A DNA stretch of 64,000 bases, taken from assembly GCF_014297445.1 (NCBI RefSeq), contig NZ_JACORU010000010.1, positions 124,001-188,000 of the forward strand. The letters are read 5' to 3'. The translations under genes and the position numbers were made by a program. Shown one piece after another: positions 60,443-64,000 of the stretch (its first letter is position 1; every line of letters starts with the position of its first letter). The notes below the pieces were generated by a model that was not told where the DNA came from, made no database searches, and saw only the letters and a list, made by a program, of their open reading frames with translations. The stretch is from Ramlibacter albus. GTDB lineage: Bacteria; Pseudomonadota; Gammaproteobacteria; Burkholderiales; Burkholderiaceae_C.

Positions 60443-62038
60443 CTAGTCGGCCGGCGGCGGCGCCCCGCCTTCGCCGCGCTGGCCCGCGGGCTTGCGCCGG
60501 CGGCGGCGGCGCTTGCGCGGCGCATCGGACGCGCCTTCGCCGTCGGACCCTGCCCCTTCTTGGGCGGGTGCGCCGGAATCCGCACGACGCGTGCCCGCGT
60601 CAGCGTCCTCGCGCGGGGCCCGCGTCTCGCCCTGCCCCGCCGGCGTCGCAGGCGGCCTTGAAACGCGCACGCGGCGCGCATGCTTCTGCTGCTCCTCGCG
60701 CAGCTGCAGCACGAGGTCCTCGCGCACGGCGTCGCTCGCCTGGCTGAATTCCTGCCACCAGTCCGCGAGCACGACATCCACCTCGCCCGCATCCGCGCGC
60801 AGGCGCATGAAGTCGAAGCCGGCCCGGAAGCGCGGCTGCTCCACCAGCGAGAACGGCGTGTTGCCGCTGCGCTTCTCGAAGCGCGGCTGCATCATCCAGA
60901 TCTCGCGCATGTCGGCGCCCAGCTTGCCGCGGCCCGACACGTCGCCGATCTTCGCGTTGAAAACGTCGTCGATCGCGTCCTGCAGCGCCGGGAAGGGATG
61001 CTGCTTCTGTGCAAGGCGCTGCGCCCAGCCGTCGCGCACGTCGGGCCAGAGCACGCACGCGAGCAAAAAGCTCGGGGCGACTGGCTTGCCCTCGCCGACC
61101 CGCCGGTCGGTGTCCGAGAGCGCGGCTTTCACGAGCGGCTGGTCGGCACGGTCCACCACGAGGTCCAGCAGCGGGTAGATCCCGCGCAGGCCCAGCGCCT
61201 TGAGCTGCTCGATGCTCGCGAGCGCATGGCCCGTCTGCAGCAGCTTGAGCATCTCGTCGAACAAGCGGCTTTGCGGCACGTCCGACAGCAGCTTCAGGCT
61301 GGAGGCGAGCGGCGAGCCGGTCTTCGGGTCCAGCTTGAAGCCCAGGCCCGCGAGCTTGGCCGCGAAACGCACGGCGCGGATGATGCGCACCGGGTCCTCG
61401 CGGTAGCGCGCCACCGGGTCGCCGATCATCTTGATCACGCGCTTCTTCGCGTCCTTGATGCCGCCGTGGTAGTCCACCACGATGCGCCGCTCCGGGTCGT
61501 AGTACAGCGCGTTGATCGTGAAGTCGCGCCGCGCCGCATCTTCTTCCTGCGGGCCCCACACGTTGTCGCGCAGCACGCGGCCGGACGCGTCCACGGCATG
61601 CTTCATCCCGGCGAGCTCGGTCTTGCTCGTGCGCTCGTTGCCGCTCACCGCCTCGGCTTCCGCCGCAACCATGTAGGCGCGGAAGGTGGAGACCTCGATC
61701 ACTTCATGCTCGCGCCCGCGCCCGTACACCACGTGCACGATGCGAAAGCGCCGGCCGATGATGAACGCGCGGCGGAAGAGCGACTTCACCTCCTCCGGCG
61801 TGGCGTTGGTGGCGACGTCGAAGTCCTTGGGCCGCAGGCCGAGCAGCAGGTCGCGCACGGCGCCGCCGACGATGTAGGCCTCGAAGCCCGCCTCCTTGAG
61901 CGTGTGCACGACGTTGAGCGCGCGGTCGTCCACGAGCGACGGGTCGATGGCGTGCTCTTCGGGGCCGACCTCCTGGCGCTTGCCGAACTTCGGCCGGGCC
62001 GTGCCGCCCAGGAGCTTGTCGATGAATCGCTTGATCAT
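60443..62038 (-). CDS. pcnB: Poly(A) polymerase I
   Basis: 531 residues. Nucleotidyltransferase head: AYIVGGAVRDLLLGLRPKDFD with the metal-binding Asp pair (DFD), then RRDFTINALYYD and RIIRAVRFAAKL. The last about 75 residues are basic and low-complexity (RKRRRRRRKPAGQRG), as in PcnB proteins, likely RNA-binding. PcnB adds poly(A) tails that hasten mRNA decay. The start at MIKRFIDKLLG is typical. Its ATG overlaps the HAD-IB stop by 4 bases. Confidence 0.93.
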   Translation of the reverse strand: MIKRFIDKLLGGTARPKFGKRQEVGPEEHAIDPSLVDDRALNVVHTLKEAGFEAYIVGGAVRDLLLGLRPKDFDVATNATPEEVKSLFRRAFIIGRRFRIVHVVYGRGREHEVIEVSTFRAYMVAAEAEAVSGNERTSKTELAGMKHAVDASGRVLRDNVWGPQEEDAARRDFTINALYYDPERRIVVDYHGGIKDAKKRVIKMIGDPVARYREDPVRIIRAVRFAAKLAGLGFKLDPKTGSPLASSLKLLSDVPQSRLFDEMLKLLQTGHALASIEQLKALGLRGIYPLLDLVVDRADQPLVKAALSDTDRRVGEGKPVAPSFLLACVLWPDVRDGWAQRLAQKQHPFPALQDAIDDVFNAKIGDVSGRGKLGADMREIWMMQPRFEKRSGNTPFSLVEQPRFRAGFDFMRLRADAGEVDVVLADWWQEFSQASDAVREDLVLQLREEQQKHARRVRVSRPPATPAGQGETRAPREDADAGTRRADSGAPAQEGAGSDGEGASDAPRKRRRRRRKPAGQRGEGGAPPPAD

Positions 62039-62727
62039 TCTTGTTCTGTGAAGAGGTCGAGTATGCGCCAGCCCCGCTCGAGGGCGACGGTGCGCAGCCG
62101 CGCGTCCGGGTTGGTGGCCACGGGGTGGTCCACCTTCTCCAGCAGCGGCAGGTCGTTCATGGAGTCGGAATAGAAGGTCGAGTCGATGTCCAGCCAGTCC
62201 AGGCCGCGCGATTCCAGCCATTGGCCGACCCGCACGACCTTGCCCTCGCGCATCGAAGGCACGCCGGCGATCTCGCCGGTGATCCAGCCGTCGCTGCCCC
62301 GCTCCAGCTCGACCGCGATGAGATGGGCCACGCCCAGCTCGCGGGCGATCGGCGCGGTGACGAACTCGTTGGTGGCGGTGACGATCAGCACCTCGTCGTC
62401 CGAATCGAGGTGCTTGCGGACCAGCTCGAGGGCGGCGGGCCGCACCGCCGGGCGGATCACCTCGCGCATGAAGCGCTCGTGCGCCTCGGCGGCGGCCTGC
62501 GGCCCGCGGCGGCGCACGGCTTCGGTGGCGAAGCGCACGTAGTCGTGCACGTCCAGCGTACCGGCCTGGTAGTGGGCGAAGAACTCGTCGTTGCGGCGCT
62601 TGAACTCGCCGCGGTCGCACCAGCCGATCGCCTGGGTGAACTCGCCCCAGGCGTAGTCGGAATCGATCGGCAGGAGGGTGTGGTCGAGGTCGAAAAAGGT
62701 GATCCTGGGGCGGCCGACTCGGGTCAT
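62035..62727 (-). CDS. HAD-IB family hydrolase
   Basis: 230 residues. The motif FFDLDHTLLPIDSD supplies the two Asp residues; VTATNEF motif II; YSDSMNDLPLL motif IV; the cap has WGEFTQAIGW. This is the SerB/CicA-like HAD subfamily IB, which dephosphorylates phosphoserine or related small molecules; substrate unknown. It precedes pcnB, as is common in betaproteobacteria, with a 4-base overlap (ATGA). Confidence 0.9.
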   Translation of the reverse strand: MTRVGRPRITFFDLDHTLLPIDSDYAWGEFTQAIGWCDRGEFKRRNDEFFAHYQAGTLDVHDYVRFATEAVRRRGPQAAAEAHERFMREVIRPAVRPAALELVRKHLDSDDEVLIVTATNEFVTAPIARELGVAHLIAVELERGSDGWITGEIAGVPSMREGKVVRVGQWLESRGLDWLDIDSTFYSDSMNDLPLLEKVDHPVATNPDARLRTVALERGWRILDLFTEQE

Positions 62728-62739
62728 TGCCCCCCGATT

Positions 62740-63270
62740 CTAGGAGGCCGGGTGGGCCTGCTCCCTTTCGATGCCGTCCAGCAGCGCCGCCAGCTCACCC
62801 TCGCCGGGCAGGTGGCGCAGCGCCCGGCGGGCGCTCTCGGCGGCGGCGTCCAGCTCGCCCATGCGCCGCTGCAGCTCGATCAGGTTGCGCCAGGCGGGCA
62901 GGTGGCCGGGCTTGTCGACCGTGACGAGGGCGAAGTGCGACAGCGCGATCAGCGGCCGGCCCAGCTCGACCATCAGCTGGGCCAGGCAGAACCGGGCGGC
63001 GTAAAGGCGCGGGTCCTGGCGCAGGGCGAATTCGTAGCTGTCGGCGGCGTCCTCGGCCAGGCCCATGCGCTGCTGCAGGTTGCCGTAGTGGAACCAATTG
63101 GAAGCCTGCGTCTCGTCGAGCAGCAGCGCCAACTCGTAGCAGCGCAGTGCCTGCGGGTACTCGCCGCGCGCGGCATGCGTGGCCGCCTGCCGCACGAGGT
63201 CCTTCGCGTCTTCGGTGTCCGGCTCGCTCACCATGCTTCGGCCGGGCCCGGGCCCGTACAACGTGATCAT
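62740..63270 (-). CDS. Tetratricopeptide-repeat protein
   Basis: 176 residues with about four TPR helical pairs: HAARGEYPQALRCYELALLLDE, ASNWFHYGNLQQRMGLAEDAADSYEFALRQDP, AARFCLAQLMVELGRPLIALSHFALV and AWRNLIELQRRMGELDAAAESARRAL. A scaffold protein of unknown partner. The first ATG is kept; MVSEPDTED, 12 codons on, is an alternative. It lies 12 bases upstream of the HAD-IB gene. Confidence 0.82.
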   Translation of the reverse strand: MITLYGPGPGRSMVSEPDTEDAKDLVRQAATHAARGEYPQALRCYELALLLDETQASNWFHYGNLQQRMGLAEDAADSYEFALRQDPRLYAARFCLAQLMVELGRPLIALSHFALVTVDKPGHLPAWRNLIELQRRMGELDAAAESARRALRHLPGEGELAALLDGIEREQAHPAS

Positions 63271-63365
63271 CGAACTGCTCCCGCGGCCAGCGGCCGCCCC
63301 AGTGCTGCCAATCTAGGCGGGGGGTGTGAGCGGGCCAATACTGCAAAGGCAGGAGAAGGCGACGA

Positions 63366-63998
63366 TCAGGCAGGGTCGTAATAACCCTGCTGCACGGCGT
63401 ACGCCGTGATCTCCGCCGCGTTGCGCAGCTTGAATTTCTCCATGAAGTTCTGGCGGTGCGTGCGCACCGTGGTGATGCTCAGGGACAACAGTTCGGCGAT
63501 CTCGCGGTTGGAAAGGCCCCGTGCAACGAGCGACATGATCTCCTGCTCGCGCGGCGTCGGCACGGGCTGCGGCGCGTCGCCCGCCTCGGGCTTGAACACC
63601 TGCGCGATGCGGCGGCTGACGTACTGGCGGCCGGCGAGCACGGCGGTGACCGCATCCACCAGTTCGGCCGTGTCCTCGCTCTTGTGCATGTAGCCGTCCG
63701 CGCCCGCGGCGAGAGCCTGCCGCACGGAGCTGGCGGAGAGGTCGCCGGTGAGGACGAGCACCTTCACCGCGTCGCCCTCGGCCGCCTTCACTGCCGATGC
63801 GACTTCCACGCCATGCTTGCCGGGCAGGCCCAGGTCCAGCACCAGCAGCCCGGCGCCCGTTTCGCGCACCAGGCGCTCCACCTCGCGGCCGTCGCCCGTC
63901 TCGCCTGCGACCTCGATGCCGGGTTGCGTCGCCAGCAGCATCTTGAGCCCCTCGCGCAGGAGAACATGGTCCTCGGCGATGACGATGCGGATGGGCAT
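63366..63998 (-). CDS. NarL/LuxR-type response regulator
   Basis: 210 residues. Receiver (1-120): IAEDHVLLREGL, phospho-acceptor Asp in VLDLGLPG at about 55, VLTGDLS, and Lys in MHKSED. Output LuxR HTH (about 145-205): TPREQEIMSLVARGLSNREIAELLSLSITTVRTHRQNF. It binds DNA as a phosphorylated dimer. The cognate kinase lies outside the window. The 95-base gap to the TPR gene holds no gene. Confidence 0.93.
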   Translation of the reverse strand: MPIRIVIAEDHVLLREGLKMLLATQPGIEVAGETGDGREVERLVRETGAGLLVLDLGLPGKHGVEVASAVKAAEGDAVKVLVLTGDLSASSVRQALAAGADGYMHKSEDTAELVDAVTAVLAGRQYVSRRIAQVFKPEAGDAPQPVPTPREQEIMSLVARGLSNREIAELLSLSITTVRTHRQNFMEKFKLRNAAEITAYAVQQGYYDPA

Positions 63999-64000
63999 TC

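Overview
The window is a GC-rich, tightly packed bacterial chromosome segment. Gene content points to a betaproteobacterium of the order Burkholderiales, most likely family Comamonadaceae (Ramlibacter/Variovorax-like). This rests on a Bug-family tricarboxylate-type binding protein next to a Rieske oxygenase, a PA2778/PA2779 gene pair, RcnB-like secreted proteins, and a C-rich palindromic intergenic element at 12179-12253 of a type I associate with Comamonadaceae. The family assignment is inference from gene content; no rRNA is present. No tRNA, CRISPR array, insertion sequence or phage was seen.

Layout. 100-8301: a very large two-partner-secretion (filamentous-haemagglutinin-like) exoprotein with internal repeats and a Pro-Thr tail; its transporter is not in the window. 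8.5-15.4 kb: CBS protein, Gly-rich membrane protein, murB, yajQ, a retropepsin-like protease, an MFS exporter. 13.8-17.7 kb (minus): aldo/keto reductase, ybaK, plsY and an HpaB-superfamily gene. 17.7-23.4 kb: a Nei-type glycosylase, then a histidine kinase overlapping a Ser/Thr kinase fused to two receiver domains, and a Fic-fold protein with a palindrome over its ribosome binding site. 23.5-29.2 kb: metabolic and membrane genes. 29.3-33.05 kb: an accessory island with a winged-helix/MNT gene, a HEPN gene and a clearly lower-GC nuclease-like/P-loop NTPase gene. 33.1-37.4 kb (minus): infA, an AmmeMemoRadiSam module (MEMO-AMMECR1 fusion plus radical SAM enzyme), a PAP2 phosphatase and a diacylglycerol-kinase-family gene. 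37.5-39.7 kb: Bug binding protein and Rieske oxygenase. 39.7-52.7 kb: paired small secreted proteins, gshA, stress or envelope genes, a PA2779/PA2778 pair, two L,D-transpeptidase-like paralogues, DUF808, ferredoxin, phosphatase. 52.7-59.0 kb: a giant pseudokinase/AAA/GAF/histidine kinase behind a periplasmic binding protein. 59.1-59.6 kb: a Phd-type antitoxin with a 5'-truncated toxin. 59.6-64.0 kb (minus): response regulator, then TPR, HAD-IB, pcnB, folK and an isolated atpE.

Genes on the same strand often overlap by 1-8 bases, and many convergent pairs meet at overlapping or abutting stop codons, so operon calls are well supported by spacing. The most interesting regions are the low-GC nuclease/NTPase island, the multidomain kinase systems, the Fic gene with a sequestered ribosome binding site, and the lipid-enzyme-linked AmmeMemoRadiSam operon.
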